Shown here: positions 52,925-63,185 of the stretch, in pieces
How the letters are laid out: the number at the start of each line of letters is the position of its first letter
Numbering within the stretch: the stretch's first letter is position 1
Source of the DNA: Aurantimonas sp965217685
Lineage (GTDB): Bacteria > Pseudomonadota > Alphaproteobacteria > Rhizobiales > Rhizobiaceae
Assembly: GCA_965217685.1 (NCBI GenBank)
Contig: CBDCIZ010000003.1
Coordinates: 1,612,001 to 1,676,000 of the forward strand
DNA length: 64,000 nt
Direction of reading: 5' to 3'
Notes under the pieces: generated by a model
Told to the model about the DNA's origin: nothing
The model's input: only the letters and a program-made list of their open reading frames with translations
Database searches by the model: none
Program-made: the position numbers and the translations under genes

Positions 52925-53797
52925 ATGATCGCAACGCTGCGCATGTTCTTTGCCGCGCTCATCCTGGTCCTGATCACGCTTCTGCTCGCGCCGGTGCAGC
53001 GGTTCGTTATTGCCAGGCGCTGGCGGCTTGCCGAGCGGCTCCCGGTCGTTTGGCACAAAATCGCCTGCCGGGTGATCGGCATCCGTGTGCAAATCGTCGG
53101 CGAACCCTGCCGCGACAGACCGTTGCTGATCGCCTCCAACCACCAGTCCTGGTCGGATATCATGGTGCTCGGCATGGTCATGCCGCTGGCCTTCATCGCC
53201 AAGTCGGAGGTCGCTGACTGGCCGGTCTTCGGCCTGCTGGCAAAACTCCAGCGCACGGTTTTCGTCGAACGGGCGGCGCGCGGGCGCACCGGCGAGCAGG
53301 CGAACTCCATCGCGGGTCGCCTGCTCGGGGGTGACGCCATGGTGCTGTTTGCGGAGGGAACCACGTCCGACGGCAACGAGGTCCTGCCCTTCAAGACAGC
53401 GCTGTTCGGCGCGGCCCAGGCGGCGATCGTCTCGTCGGGCACCGAGACCGTTGCCGTGCAGCCGGTCGCCATCGCCTACACCCATGCGAGCGGCTTGCCG
53501 CTGGGACGAATCGGTCGGCCCTTCGCCGCCTGGCCTGGCGATGTCGAACTGATGCCGCATTTGACCGCTGTCCTGAAAGAGGGGGCCGTCGACGTCGAGA
53601 TTTCCTTCGGACCGCCGATCCCCTTCACCAGGGCCAGCGACCGCAAGGCGGTGGCGCGCGATTGCGAAGCCGCCGTCGCGAAAATGCTCGCCGCGAGCCT
53701 TCGCGGTCACAATCGCCGGCCAATTGCGCCGGGCGGCGGGACGGAATCGGTTTCGGCGCTTGCGCCACGTCATGATGGTGTCGATATAGGGGTTTAA
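52925..53797 (+). CDS. 1-acylglycerol-3-phosphate acyltransferase (PlsC/OlsA-like)
   Basis: 290 residues. One N-terminal membrane segment (MFFAALILVLITLLLAPVQ), then the acyltransferase motifs: NHQSWSD at 72-78 (motif I), VFVERAARGRTGEQ (II) and LFAEGTTSDGNEVLPFK (III). PlsC makes phosphatidic acid; in rhizobia the close relative OlsA acylates lyso-ornithine lipid made by OlsB. Sequence alone does not separate these roles, and olsB is present near 38 kb. The C-terminus after residue 265 is hydrophilic. GTG 52919 is an alternative start. Confidence 0.9.
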   Translation: MIATLRMFFAALILVLITLLLAPVQRFVIARRWRLAERLPVVWHKIACRVIGIRVQIVGEPCRDRPLLIASNHQSWSDIMVLGMVMPLAFIAKSEVADWPVFGLLAKLQRTVFVERAARGRTGEQANSIAGRLLGGDAMVLFAEGTTSDGNEVLPFKTALFGAAQAAIVSSGTETVAVQPVAIAYTHASGLPLGRIGRPFAAWPGDVELMPHLTAVLKEGAVDVEISFGPPIPFTRASDRKAVARDCEAAVAKMLAASLRGHNRRPIAPGGGTESVSALAPRHDGVDIGV

Positions 53798-53886
53798 CGC
53801 TTTGCGCGTTGCGAGGGTGCCGGCCATTGATCTGAGTGGCGCGCTCAACGATCTCGACCAGCGGACGCTGACCAGCAGAAGGGCGT

Positions 53887-55347
53887 ATGACCGATACCAT
53901 TCCTGTCTCAGTGACGCAGCCGGTCGGCTCGACGAACGCCCTGGATGGCACAGCCGGCGATCCGCCACGCAAGGTCTTCATAAAGACCTATGGTTGCCAG
54001 ATGAACGTCTACGATTCGCAGCGCATGGGCGATGCGCTGGCCAAGGACGGCTACGAGGCGACAGAGACGCTGGAAGAGGCCGATCTTGTCCTCCTCAACA
54101 CCTGCCACATCCGCGAGCGCGCCGCCGAGAAGGTCTATTCCGAGCTCGGCCGCATCCGCGACCTGAAAGCCGAGAAGCAGGCCGCCGGCAAATCCCTCAA
54201 GGTGGGCGTTACGGGCTGCGTCGCCCAAGCCGAAGGCGCCGAGATCATCCGCCGGGCTTCGGTCGTCGATCTCGTCGTCGGCCCGCAGACCTACCACCGA
54301 CTGCCGCAGGCGCTGGCCCGCGTCGCCAGAGGCGAGCGCGTCGTCGACACCGACTATGCCGTGGAGGACAAGTTCGACCACCTGCCGAACACGGCGAAGA
54401 AGGCTATCTCCAGCCGCGGCGTGACGGCGTTTCTCACCGTCCAGGAAGGCTGCGACAAGTTCTGCACCTTCTGCGTCGTGCCTTACACCCGCGGCGCCGA
54501 GGTCTCGCGCCCGCTCGCGCAGATCGTCGCCGAAGCCGAGCGTCTTGCCGCGGCCGGCGTGCGCGAGATCACGCTGCTCGGCCAGAACGTCAACGCATGG
54601 CGCTCCAAGGGCTCAAACGGTGAGCCGATCGGCCTCGGCGGCCTCTTGCGCGTTTTGGCGACGATCGAGGGCGTCGATCGGCTGCGCTACACGACCTCGC
54701 ATCCCCGCGACATGGACGACGACCTCATCGCCGCCCATCGCGATATGCCGGCGCTGATGCCGTACCTGCATCTGCCGGTGCAGTCGGGCTCCGATCGCAT
54801 TCTGAAGGCGATGAACCGCCGCCACACCGCCGCCGATTATCTGGCGCTGATCTCCCGAATCCGCACGGCTCGGCCGGACATCGCCCTGTCGGGCGATTTC
54901 ATCGTCGGCTTTCCTGGAGAAACGGAAGGGGATTTCGAGGCGACTCTGAATCTGATCCGGGCGGTGAACTACGCCTCGGCCTTCTCCTTCAAATACTCGC
55001 CGCGCCCGGGCACGCCCGGCGCCGAGATGGACGACCATGTGCCCGAAGCCGTCAAATCCGAACGCTTGCAGCGGCTCCAGGCGCTGCTGCGCGAACAGCA
55101 ACTGAAATTCGCTGAAAGCCTCGTCGGCAGAAAGATCGATGTCTTGATCGAAAAACCCGGACGTCATCCCGGCCAGATGGTCGGTCGCTCGCCCTTCCTG
55201 CAGCCCGTGGTCTTGCCGACGGGTCTGGGAAAGATCGGCGACCGGGTGAGCGTGACGATCAAGGGTCTTCTGCCGAATTCGCTGCTCGCCGAGGGCGCCG
55301 AGGCCGAGACTGGCGTAAACGCCCGCAGCGAAAGGAATGCCGCTTGA
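53887..55347 (+). CDS. miaB: tRNA-2-methylthio-N6-dimethylallyladenosine synthase MiaB
   Basis: 486 residues. N-terminal UPF0004 domain with the auxiliary-cluster cysteines in KTYGCQMN, LNTCHIRERAAEK and VTGCVAQ; radical-SAM core with Cys189, Cys193 and Cys196 in EGCDKFCTFC; C-terminal TRAM domain (GRKIDVLIEKPGRHPGQMVG). It thiomethylates i6A37 in tRNAs reading UNN codons. The start is 90 bp after plsC, and the stop overlaps the phoH TTG. Confidence 0.97.
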   Translation: MTDTIPVSVTQPVGSTNALDGTAGDPPRKVFIKTYGCQMNVYDSQRMGDALAKDGYEATETLEEADLVLLNTCHIRERAAEKVYSELGRIRDLKAEKQAAGKSLKVGVTGCVAQAEGAEIIRRASVVDLVVGPQTYHRLPQALARVARGERVVDTDYAVEDKFDHLPNTAKKAISSRGVTAFLTVQEGCDKFCTFCVVPYTRGAEVSRPLAQIVAEAERLAAAGVREITLLGQNVNAWRSKGSNGEPIGLGGLLRVLATIEGVDRLRYTTSHPRDMDDDLIAAHRDMPALMPYLHLPVQSGSDRILKAMNRRHTAADYLALISRIRTARPDIALSGDFIVGFPGETEGDFEATLNLIRAVNYASAFSFKYSPRPGTPGAEMDDHVPEAVKSERLQRLQALLREQQLKFAESLVGRKIDVLIEKPGRHPGQMVGRSPFLQPVVLPTGLGKIGDRVSVTIKGLLPNSLLAEGAEAETGVNARSERNAA

Positions 55348-56561
55348 AGTCCGGCCGCCCGCCCGTGAAGACTTTCGCCGCCCCTGCCGGCACAGGCTCC
55401 GCCGCCCCGGCGCACCGTGTCCCTGCCGCCTCCGGCGCCTCCGACATGGCCCATCTCGTCCTTACCTATGAGGACAACCGGCTTGCCGGTTCGCTCTTCG
55501 GTCAGTTCGACGAGAACCTCGCGCTGGTCGAACAGAAGCTGCGGATCGATGCGCGGGCGCGCGGCAACAAGGTCGAAATTCGCGGCGACCAGACGGCCTG
55601 CGAGCAGGCGCGCCGCGCCCTCGACACTCTCTACGAGCGGCTGCAGGGTGGCGCCGAGATCGGCCCGAAGGACGTCGAAGGCGCGATCCGCATGGCGATC
55701 GCCCGGGACGACCAGCTGTCGCTGCCGACGCTGGAAACCAAAGGGCGCATGTCGCTCGCCCAGATCTCGACACGCCGGCGCACCATTCACGCCCGCACCC
55801 CGACCCAGGACGCCTATATGCGCGCGCTGGACCGGTCCGAACTGGTCTTCGGCATCGGCCCGGCCGGCACCGGCAAGACCTATCTTGCCGTCGCCCATGC
55901 CGCCCAGCTTCTGGAGCGCGGGCAGGTCGAGCGGATCATCCTGTCGCGGCCGGCTGTCGAAGCCGGCGAGCGGCTCGGCTTTCTGCCCGGCGACATGAAG
56001 GAGAAGGTCGACCCGTATCTCAGGCCTCTTTACGACGCGCTCTACGACATGATCCCGGCCGAAAAGGTCGAGCGTGCGCTTGCCGCGGGCGCCATCGAGA
56101 TCGCGCCGCTCGCCTTCATGCGTGGGCGCACGCTGACCAACGCGGCGGTCATTCTCGACGAGGCGCAGAACACCACCTCGGCGCAGATGAAGATGTTCTT
56201 GACGCGACTCGGCGAGAACGCGCGCATGGCGGTGACCGGCGATCCCTCGCAGATCGACCTGCCGCCCGGCCAGAAATCCGGTCTCGTCGAAGCCGTGCGC
56301 ATTCTCGAGAACGTTCCGAAGGCCGTCACCGTGCGCTTCCAGGCCAAGGATGTCGTACGTCATCCGCTCGTCCAGGCAATCGTCGAGGCCTATGAGGACG
56401 ACGCGACGCGCCAGCGCCCGGCCGTCGGTCCCGGCGAGGACCGGACCGTCCAGCGGCGCACGTCCGAGCGCCGTTCGGGCGAGCGCGATTCGGGCGAGCG
56501 CGGGCCGGCCAGACTCGATACGGCCAGACCCGGCAAGGCAGAACCCGGCAAGGCCGACTGA
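55344..56561 (+). CDS. phoH: PhoH family ATPase
   Basis: 405 residues from TTG 55344, supported by GAAAGGA upstream and a TTGA overlap with miaB. A KH-like N-terminal region (KVEIRGDQTACEQARRALDT) precedes the P-loop part with Walker A GPAGTGKTYLA and Walker B VILDEAQNTTSAQMKMF. PhoH/YbeZ proteins cooperate with YbeY in rRNA handling, and ybeY follows immediately. The last 35 residues are Arg/Glu/Gly-rich and made of duplicated units (SGER, RPGKAEPGKA). Confidence 0.94.
   Translation: MKSGRPPVKTFAAPAGTGSAAPAHRVPAASGASDMAHLVLTYEDNRLAGSLFGQFDENLALVEQKLRIDARARGNKVEIRGDQTACEQARRALDTLYERLQGGAEIGPKDVEGAIRMAIARDDQLSLPTLETKGRMSLAQISTRRRTIHARTPTQDAYMRALDRSELVFGIGPAGTGKTYLAVAHAAQLLERGQVERIILSRPAVEAGERLGFLPGDMKEKVDPYLRPLYDALYDMIPAEKVERALAAGAIEIAPLAFMRGRTLTNAAVILDEAQNTTSAQMKMFLTRLGENARMAVTGDPSQIDLPPGQKSGLVEAVRILENVPKAVTVRFQAKDVVRHPLVQAIVEAYEDDATRQRPAVGPGEDRTVQRRTSERRSGERDSGERGPARLDTARPGKAEPGKAD
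56474..56554. repeat. Two adjacent 15-bp-period duplications in the 3-prime end of phoH
   Basis: TTCGGGCGAGCGC occurs at 56474 and 56489, and ACCCGGCAAGGC at 56528 and 56543. Both have a period of 15 bp and keep the frame, giving the repetitive C-terminal tail of PhoH. Confidence 0.85.
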
Positions 56562-57106
56562 TGAGTGCCGTGCCCCGACCTCGAGCGGCTTCGTATGAGG
56601 CGATCACGATCGCTCTGTCGATCGAGGCCGGGCCGTGGGACGGTGCGGGGATCGGTGATGCCGAGGCGATCGAGGCGATGGCGCTGGAGTGCGCTCGGGC
56701 CGTTTTTGCGCGGCTGGACTTGGCAAACGATGTTCGGACCGAGATCGCCCTGACGCTGGCCGACGACGCGACCGTCCAAGCCGCCAATGCCGAGTGGCGG
56801 GGCAAGGACAGACCGACCAACATCTTGTCCTTTCCGATGGCCGACCTGGCGCCGGGCAGCGCGCCGGGGCCGCTCGCCGGCGACCTTCTGGTGGCCTGCG
56901 AGACGGTCGTCCGCGAGGCCGGGGAAGAGGCAAAGCCCTTGGCCGACCATCTGCGCCATCTTCTCGTCCACGGCATCCTGCACCTTCTCGGCTTCGACCA
57001 TCAGAACGACGCGGAGGCTGATCGGATGGAGGCGCTGGAGATCGCGGTTCTGGCCGATTTCGGGATACCGGATCCCTATCTGGATGGTGCCGGGGCGATG
57101 TCATGA
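56561..57106 (+). CDS. ybeY: Endoribonuclease YbeY (rRNA maturation)
   Basis: 181 residues. The zinc site is HGILHLLGFDH with His137, His141 and His147. LTLADDATVQAANAEWRGKD and RPTNILSFPMADLAP are the other family blocks. It takes part in 16S rRNA 3-prime maturation and ribosome quality control. The start overlaps the phoH stop by one base (TGATG), so the two are coupled. Confidence 0.96.
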   Translation: MSAVPRPRAASYEAITIALSIEAGPWDGAGIGDAEAIEAMALECARAVFARLDLANDVRTEIALTLADDATVQAANAEWRGKDRPTNILSFPMADLAPGSAPGPLAGDLLVACETVVREAGEEAKPLADHLRHLLVHGILHLLGFDHQNDAEADRMEALEIAVLADFGIPDPYLDGAGAMS

Positions 57107-57194
57107 CACGTTTCGACATCGTCGCGGCCTTGAAGGCGACCCGATTGGGCGCCAAAGACGGCCGGGAACGACGTTCGAAAGAACGCCCGGGATT

Positions 57195-58313
57195 ATGCTT
57201 GAAAGTGAGACGATGAGCATCGAGATCGACGCGCCTGCCGCAAACGGGCGCGCCATGGATACCATGCACTCCGGCGTCGAGAACGGTCACGGCGCCGATG
57301 ACGGTGCCGGTTCGGGTGACGAGCGAAGTCCCAGGGCACCCGCAAAGCCGGGCCGCGAGGGCGGCCTCCTCAGTGGCCTTCTCGCCCGCATGCGCCCCCG
57401 CATGCCGCGTATGGTGCGCGAGGATTTCACCCAGGCTCTCCTGCATCAGGAAACCGGCGAGGACGCCTTTTCGCCCGAAGAGCGGGCGATGCTCAACAAC
57501 ATCCTGCGGCTGCGCGAACTGCGCGTCGAGGACGTCATGGTGCCGCGAGCCGACATCCAGGCGGTCGAGATCGGCACGACCCTCGGCGATCTGATGAAGC
57601 AGTTCGAGGCGTCGGGTCATTCGCGCATGCCGGTCTATGGCGAGAGTCTCGACGATCCGCGCGGCATGATTCACATCCGCGACGTCGTCGGTCACATTAC
57701 TCGCGTCGCGCGGCCCGCGAGCCCCGCGTCGGGCGGAGCTCCCACGCGAAAACCGCGGGCCGGCCTCGATCTTCGCCAGATCAATCTCGCCCGCAAGGTC
57801 GCCGATCTCGGCATCATCCGAAAGGTGCTGTTCGTGCCGCCCTCGATGCTCGCCTCCGATCTGATGGCGCGCATGCAGGCGACGCGCACCCAGATGGCGC
57901 TGGTCATCGATGAATATGGTGGCACCGACGGCCTCGTCTCGCTGGAGGACATCATCGAGATGGTCGTCGGCAACATCGAAGACGAGCACGACGACGAGGC
58001 CGTGATGATCACCCGCACCGGCGACGGCATCTATGTCGCCAACGCCCGCGCCGATCTCGACGAGGTCAAGGCGCTGGTCGGCGAGGATTTCGACGTATCC
58101 GAATATGAGGACGAAGCCGATACGATCGGCGGCCTCCTCTTCTCCGAACTCGGCCGGGTTCCGGTGCGCGGCGAGGTGGTGCAGGCTGTGCCGGGCTTCG
58201 AGTTCCAGGTGCTCGATGCCGATCCGCGGCGCGTGCGCCGGGTGCGCATCGTGCGGTTCCGCCAGGGCGACAAGCGCAGGCGCATCGTCGAGGGCCTGGC
58301 CGATGCATCGTGA
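57195..58313 (+). CDS. CBS-domain protein of the CorC/TlyC (hemolysin-like) family
   Basis: 372 residues. After a variable N-terminus, VMVPRADIQAVEIGTTLGDL begins CBS domain 1, and LFVPPSMLASDLMARMQATR and MALVIDEYGGTDGLVSLEDI with IIEMVVGNIEDEHD form CBS domain 2. A C-terminal transporter-associated domain (VPVRGEVVQAVPGFEFQVLD) follows. No DUF21 membrane part, so it is the soluble CorC form linked to Mg/Co handling. The ybeY-corC-lnt order is widespread. The start may be ATG 57195 or 57213. Confidence 0.92.
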   Translation: MLESETMSIEIDAPAANGRAMDTMHSGVENGHGADDGAGSGDERSPRAPAKPGREGGLLSGLLARMRPRMPRMVREDFTQALLHQETGEDAFSPEERAMLNNILRLRELRVEDVMVPRADIQAVEIGTTLGDLMKQFEASGHSRMPVYGESLDDPRGMIHIRDVVGHITRVARPASPASGGAPTRKPRAGLDLRQINLARKVADLGIIRKVLFVPPSMLASDLMARMQATRTQMALVIDEYGGTDGLVSLEDIIEMVVGNIEDEHDDEAVMITRTGDGIYVANARADLDEVKALVGEDFDVSEYEDEADTIGGLLFSELGRVPVRGEVVQAVPGFEFQVLDADPRRVRRVRIVRFRQGDKRRRIVEGLADAS

Positions 58314-58369
58314 GGTCGCGCCGCACGTGTTCCGGGCAACGCCATAACGAGCGCGAGGAAGACAACGTC

Positions 58370-58407
58370 GATGTGGGGGGCCGATGTGGGGGGCCGATGT
58401 GGGGGCC
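58370..58407. repeat. Three 13-bp tandem units upstream of lnt
   Basis: GATGTGGGGGGCC occurs twice, then once more with one G fewer. The array is G-rich on the coding strand and lies about 85 bp upstream of the lnt start. Confidence 0.9.
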
Positions 58408-58490
58408 GGGCTGGAATGCATGCGATCCGCGTGGTAAGGCGCAAACCGTCTTTTCGTTGGCCATGACGCAGCGAATGAGGGTGGACGAGT

Positions 58491-60218
58491 TTGAGCGCCG
58501 TGACGTCTTCTGAACGCTTTGTCCGCAGGGCCGGGCTGATCGATCGCCTCGCCGGCTGGGTAACGCTCGTCGAAGGCTGGCGCCGAGTCCTGTTGACCGT
58601 TTTTGCCGGCGCGATCTGCACCTTGGCCCTGCCGCCCTACAATTTCCCGCTGGTCGGCTTCGTCGGATTCCCGCTGCTGGTCTGGCTCCTCGACGGCGCG
58701 GCGGCCGACCCGACCCGTTCGCTGCCGGGCCGACTGCGCCCTTCCTTCGTCACCGGCTGGTTGTTCGGATTCGGATATTTCGTTGCAGGGCTGTGGTGGC
58801 TCGGCGCCGCGATGATGGTCGATGCGGCGGAGTTTGCCGTCTTCATCCCCTTCGCCGTCCTGGTTTTGCCGGCCATCTGCGGCATCTATTTCGGCCTCGC
58901 GACATTGCTGGCCCGGCTGGTGTGGAGCGACAGCGCATGGCGCATCTTCGCCCTTGCCGCATCCTTTGCGCTGTTCGAATTCCTGCGTGCGACCTTGTTC
59001 ACCGGCTTTCCCTGGAACGAGATCGGCGTGATGGCGGCACCTTTGCCATTGATGATGCAGACGGCGAGTCTGATCGGCGTGCACGGGTTGACGCTCCTCG
59101 CCGTCATCGTCTTTTCCAGCCCCGCGGTGCTGCTCGATCGCGCCGGGCGCGGACCGGTGCTGGCGATCGCGTCGGCGCTTCTTCTGTTTCATCTCGGCTT
59201 CGGCGCATGGCGGATGATGGCTCACCCGACGGCCTTCGCCGCCGGCGTCAACGTGCGGGTGGTGCAGCCCAATATCGCCCAGACGGAAAAATGGAACGAG
59301 GACGAGGCGAACGACATCTTCCAGCGGCACATCGATCTGACGGCGATGCGCGCTGCGCCCGGCGACATCGTCGGCGCAACGCCGCCGGTCGCTAATCCGG
59401 CGGAAGGTCTTGCGAATGCGCCGGCCGGCAACGACAACGGCACGTCGAAGGCGACGCGTACGTTGGTGATCTGGCCCGAAACCTCGTTTCCCTTCATCCT
59501 GACCCACCGTCCCGATGCGATCCAGACCATCGCCGATATCTTGCAGCCGGGCGAAACGCTGATCGCCGGTGCCGCTCGTGTGGAAGGCACCGACGAGGCC
59601 GACGCGCGCTACTACAATTCCGTTTATGTCATCGACGACCAGGGCCAGATCGTCACCGCCCGCGACAAGACCCATCTCGTGCCCTTCGGCGAATATCTGC
59701 CGTACCAGAACATTCTGGAGACGATCGGCCTGCGTCAGATCGCCCAGGCGATGCCGGGCGGCTTTTCGCCGGGCATATCGCGCGAAAAGGTCGAACTTGA
59801 CGGCGCGCCGTCCTTCCTGCCGCTGATTTGCTACGAGATCGTCTTTCCCGGCGAGATCGATGTCGGGACGTCGCAAACGCGGCCCGGCTTCCTCGTCAAC
59901 GACACCAATGACGCCTGGTACGGCGACACGCCGGGGCCCTACCAACACCTCAGGCTCGCCGAGCTTTCTTCCGTCGCCTTCGGCCTGCCGCTCGTGCGCA
60001 GCGCCAACACCGGCATTTCCGTGGTGATGGATGCCTACGGCCGGCAGATCGGTGGTCTGGCGCTCGATTCCACCGGCACGATCGAGACAGGACTGCCGAA
60101 AGCGGCGGCGAGCACGATGTTCGCACGCTTCGGGAATCTGACGCTGTGGATGTGTATGATGCTATCGATGGGTTTAGCCGTTGCGGCACGTGTGCGGTTA
60201 CGCGCGGGGATTGATTGA
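58491..60218 (+). CDS. lnt: Apolipoprotein N-acyltransferase Lnt
   Basis: 575 residues: about seven membrane segments and a nitrilase-like periplasmic domain. The catalytic triad is Glu330 (WPETSFPF), Lys393 (DKTHLVPFGEYLPY) and Cys447 (LICYEIVFPGEI). It adds the third acyl chain to lipoproteins after LspA. TTG 58491 is chosen because GAGG lies about nine bases upstream and the protein begins just before the first conserved region; GTG 58500 is an alternative. The insert around 295-320 (ATPPVANPAEGLANAPAGND) is variable among relatives. Confidence 0.95.
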   Translation: MSAVTSSERFVRRAGLIDRLAGWVTLVEGWRRVLLTVFAGAICTLALPPYNFPLVGFVGFPLLVWLLDGAAADPTRSLPGRLRPSFVTGWLFGFGYFVAGLWWLGAAMMVDAAEFAVFIPFAVLVLPAICGIYFGLATLLARLVWSDSAWRIFALAASFALFEFLRATLFTGFPWNEIGVMAAPLPLMMQTASLIGVHGLTLLAVIVFSSPAVLLDRAGRGPVLAIASALLLFHLGFGAWRMMAHPTAFAAGVNVRVVQPNIAQTEKWNEDEANDIFQRHIDLTAMRAAPGDIVGATPPVANPAEGLANAPAGNDNGTSKATRTLVIWPETSFPFILTHRPDAIQTIADILQPGETLIAGAARVEGTDEADARYYNSVYVIDDQGQIVTARDKTHLVPFGEYLPYQNILETIGLRQIAQAMPGGFSPGISREKVELDGAPSFLPLICYEIVFPGEIDVGTSQTRPGFLVNDTNDAWYGDTPGPYQHLRLAELSSVAFGLPLVRSANTGISVVMDAYGRQIGGLALDSTGTIETGLPKAAASTMFARFGNLTLWMCMMLSMGLAVAARVRLRAGID

Positions 60219-60390
60219 CATGGCCGAGTTCGAGCGCCTAGGCGGAAACTTCTCCGGAACAACGGTTTCAGGGGATTTGAAACCGTCGAACCGGCGGTTT
60301 TCGAACCGAGGTCACGGCCGCCCGTTCCGAAATGGCAAGCCTCGCTCGGCCACTTCCTCGTCATCGACGCACTAACAAAAAGGGCTTCGA

Positions 60391-60825
60391 ATGCTCGCCA
60401 ACAAAAAGAAACCGAATCCGGTCGACATTCATGTCGGATCAAGGGTTCGATTGCGTCGCACCATGCTGGGCATGAGCCAGGAAAAGCTCGGCGAAAGCCT
60501 CGGAATCACCTTCCAGCAGATCCAGAAATACGAAAAGGGCTCGAACCGCATCGGCGCCAGCCGACTTCAACGCATTTCCGAGGTGCTCAACGTTCCGGTC
60601 TCGTTTTTCTTCGAGGATGCGCCCGGCAGCCAGCCGAACGAAAACGGGCTGCATGAGCCGTCCGGTCCCGACTACGTCGTGGATTTCCTGTCGTCCTCCG
60701 AAGGTCTCCAATTGAACCGGGCCTTCGTGAAGATTTCTGATCCGAAGGTCCGCCGTCGCATCATCGACCTCGTGCGCAGCCTCGGCGATACCGCCGATGC
60801 GCCGGTCAAGTCCCAGGGCGACTGA
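60391..60825 (+). CDS. XRE-family helix-turn-helix regulator
   Basis: 144 residues. The HTH is RLRRTMLGMSQEKLGESLGI then TFQQIQKYEKGSNRIGASRL, a classical cro/C1 fold near residues 18-70. The rest (VVDFLSSSEGLQLNRAFVKI and RRRIIDLVRSLGD) is a short alpha-helical tail typical of the rhizobial regulators encoded between lnt and metK. Targets are unknown; its place before metK invites the idea of SAM-cycle control, but there is no direct sign. Confidence 0.92.
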   Translation: MLANKKKPNPVDIHVGSRVRLRRTMLGMSQEKLGESLGITFQQIQKYEKGSNRIGASRLQRISEVLNVPVSFFFEDAPGSQPNENGLHEPSGPDYVVDFLSSSEGLQLNRAFVKISDPKVRRRIIDLVRSLGDTADAPVKSQGD

Positions 60826-60994
60826 AATCCGCCTGAAGGTTCGGCGCGGGCCTTGACCTGCCGCGCCGCATCCCGCAAACCGCACTGCGAATTACGGCTT
60901 GCCCGCCAGGATTGTGGCGGCTGCCGGACGAACTGACCGCCGCCGCCGAACCGGCCGGGCGGTCCTGGCAACGATCCGAGGGACTGAAAACCAC

Positions 60995-62260
<1,266 letters not shown>

Positions 62261-62269
62261 CGTTCGACG

Positions 62270-62983
62270 ATGCCGGACGGAACCCATGATGACGCGCGCC
62301 CCAAAAGGGCGCGCGAAGCTTTTTTCGGGCGGCTGAAGGGCCCGAAGCTCAGACCCGGCCAGGCCGCGCTTCTTGAAGAGGTGCTGCCGCGGCTGCGCGT
62401 CGATCTCGGTTGCGCCCCACCCACCGACCTGACGACGCTCTTCGTGGTCCCGGTCGAGAATGTCCGCCTGGAGATCGGCTTCGGCGGCGGCGAGCATCTG
62501 GTGCATGAAAGTGGCCGGTTTTCACAGACCGGCTTCATCGGCGTCGAGCCCTTCGTCAACGGCATGGCCAAGCTTTTGTCGACCATCGCGGACGATCCGA
62601 GGCAAAATCTACGCCTCTACGACGACGATGCGACCCGACTTCTCGACTGGCTGCCGGATGAAAGTCTTGCCGGAATCGACCTGTTCTATCCCGATCCCTG
62701 GCCGAAGCAGCGCCACTTCAAGCGGCGCTTCGTCAGTGCCCGCAATCTCGACCGGATGGCGCGGGTGCTCAGACCCGGCGCGCCCTTCCGCTTCGCCTCG
62801 GATATCGACACCTATGTCGACTGGACCTTGCAGCATTGCCGGGATCGGCCGGAGTTCGACTGGACGGCCAGCCGCGCTGCCGACTGGCATACGCCCTTCG
62901 ATGCCTGGCCCGGTACACGTTACGAGGCCAAGGCGTTCCGCGAGGGCCGGCGACCCGCCTATCTCACCTTCGTCAGGCGCTAA
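62270..62983 (+). CDS. trmB: tRNA (guanine-N7-)-methyltransferase TrmB
   Basis: 237 residues. RLEIGFGGGEHLVHESGRFS is SAM motif I, FIGVEPFVNGMAKLL motif II, and IDLFYPDPWPKQRHFKRRFV the TrmB catalytic signature; GTRYEAKAFREGRRPAYLTF closes the domain. It makes m7G46 in tRNA with SAM supplied by MetK encoded directly upstream, and the two are probably co-transcribed. Confidence 0.96.
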   Translation: MPDGTHDDARPKRAREAFFGRLKGPKLRPGQAALLEEVLPRLRVDLGCAPPTDLTTLFVVPVENVRLEIGFGGGEHLVHESGRFSQTGFIGVEPFVNGMAKLLSTIADDPRQNLRLYDDDATRLLDWLPDESLAGIDLFYPDPWPKQRHFKRRFVSARNLDRMARVLRPGAPFRFASDIDTYVDWTLQHCRDRPEFDWTASRAADWHTPFDAWPGTRYEAKAFREGRRPAYLTFVRR

Positions 62984-63076
62984 AACCGCCGGGATCGACG
63001 ATCGGCATTCGAGATGGGTTGATCCATACCGCCGTTCGGCGTATAGCACCGTCATATTCTCAGCGATGGCTTCGTG

Positions 63077-63107
63077 AGAGTGGGTCCAGCCGGTCCCGCT
63101 CTTTTTT
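63077..63107 (+). terminator. Rho-independent terminator after trmB, before rimP
   Basis: AGAGTGGG pairs with CCCGCTCT (one G-U), loop of ten, then a run of T to 63107. It closes the metK-trmB unit and separates it from the rimP-nusA operon. Confidence 0.8.
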
Positions 63108-63185
63108 GTTTGGACGAAGCCTTCCGAAGACGACACCTGCCGGGCCGTTCCTCATGGGGCGCCGCAAATCCGTTGGAGAGCGACC

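Noticed and set aside
58370..58407. Possible CRISPR-like array from the three GATGTGGGGGGCC units
   Set aside because: Units are directly adjacent with no spacers, and only three; it is a simple tandem repeat.
56604..59948. 1114-codon minus-strand open frame opposite ybeY, corC and lnt
   Set aside because: Lies antisense to three clear genes, is Arg/Gly/His/Asp-rich in the way G+C-rich antisense frames are, and has no family motif.
60826..60994. SAM riboswitch upstream of metK
   Set aside because: I could not find the conserved pairing of SAM-II, SAM-V or SAM/SAH classes by eye; a covariance search would decide.
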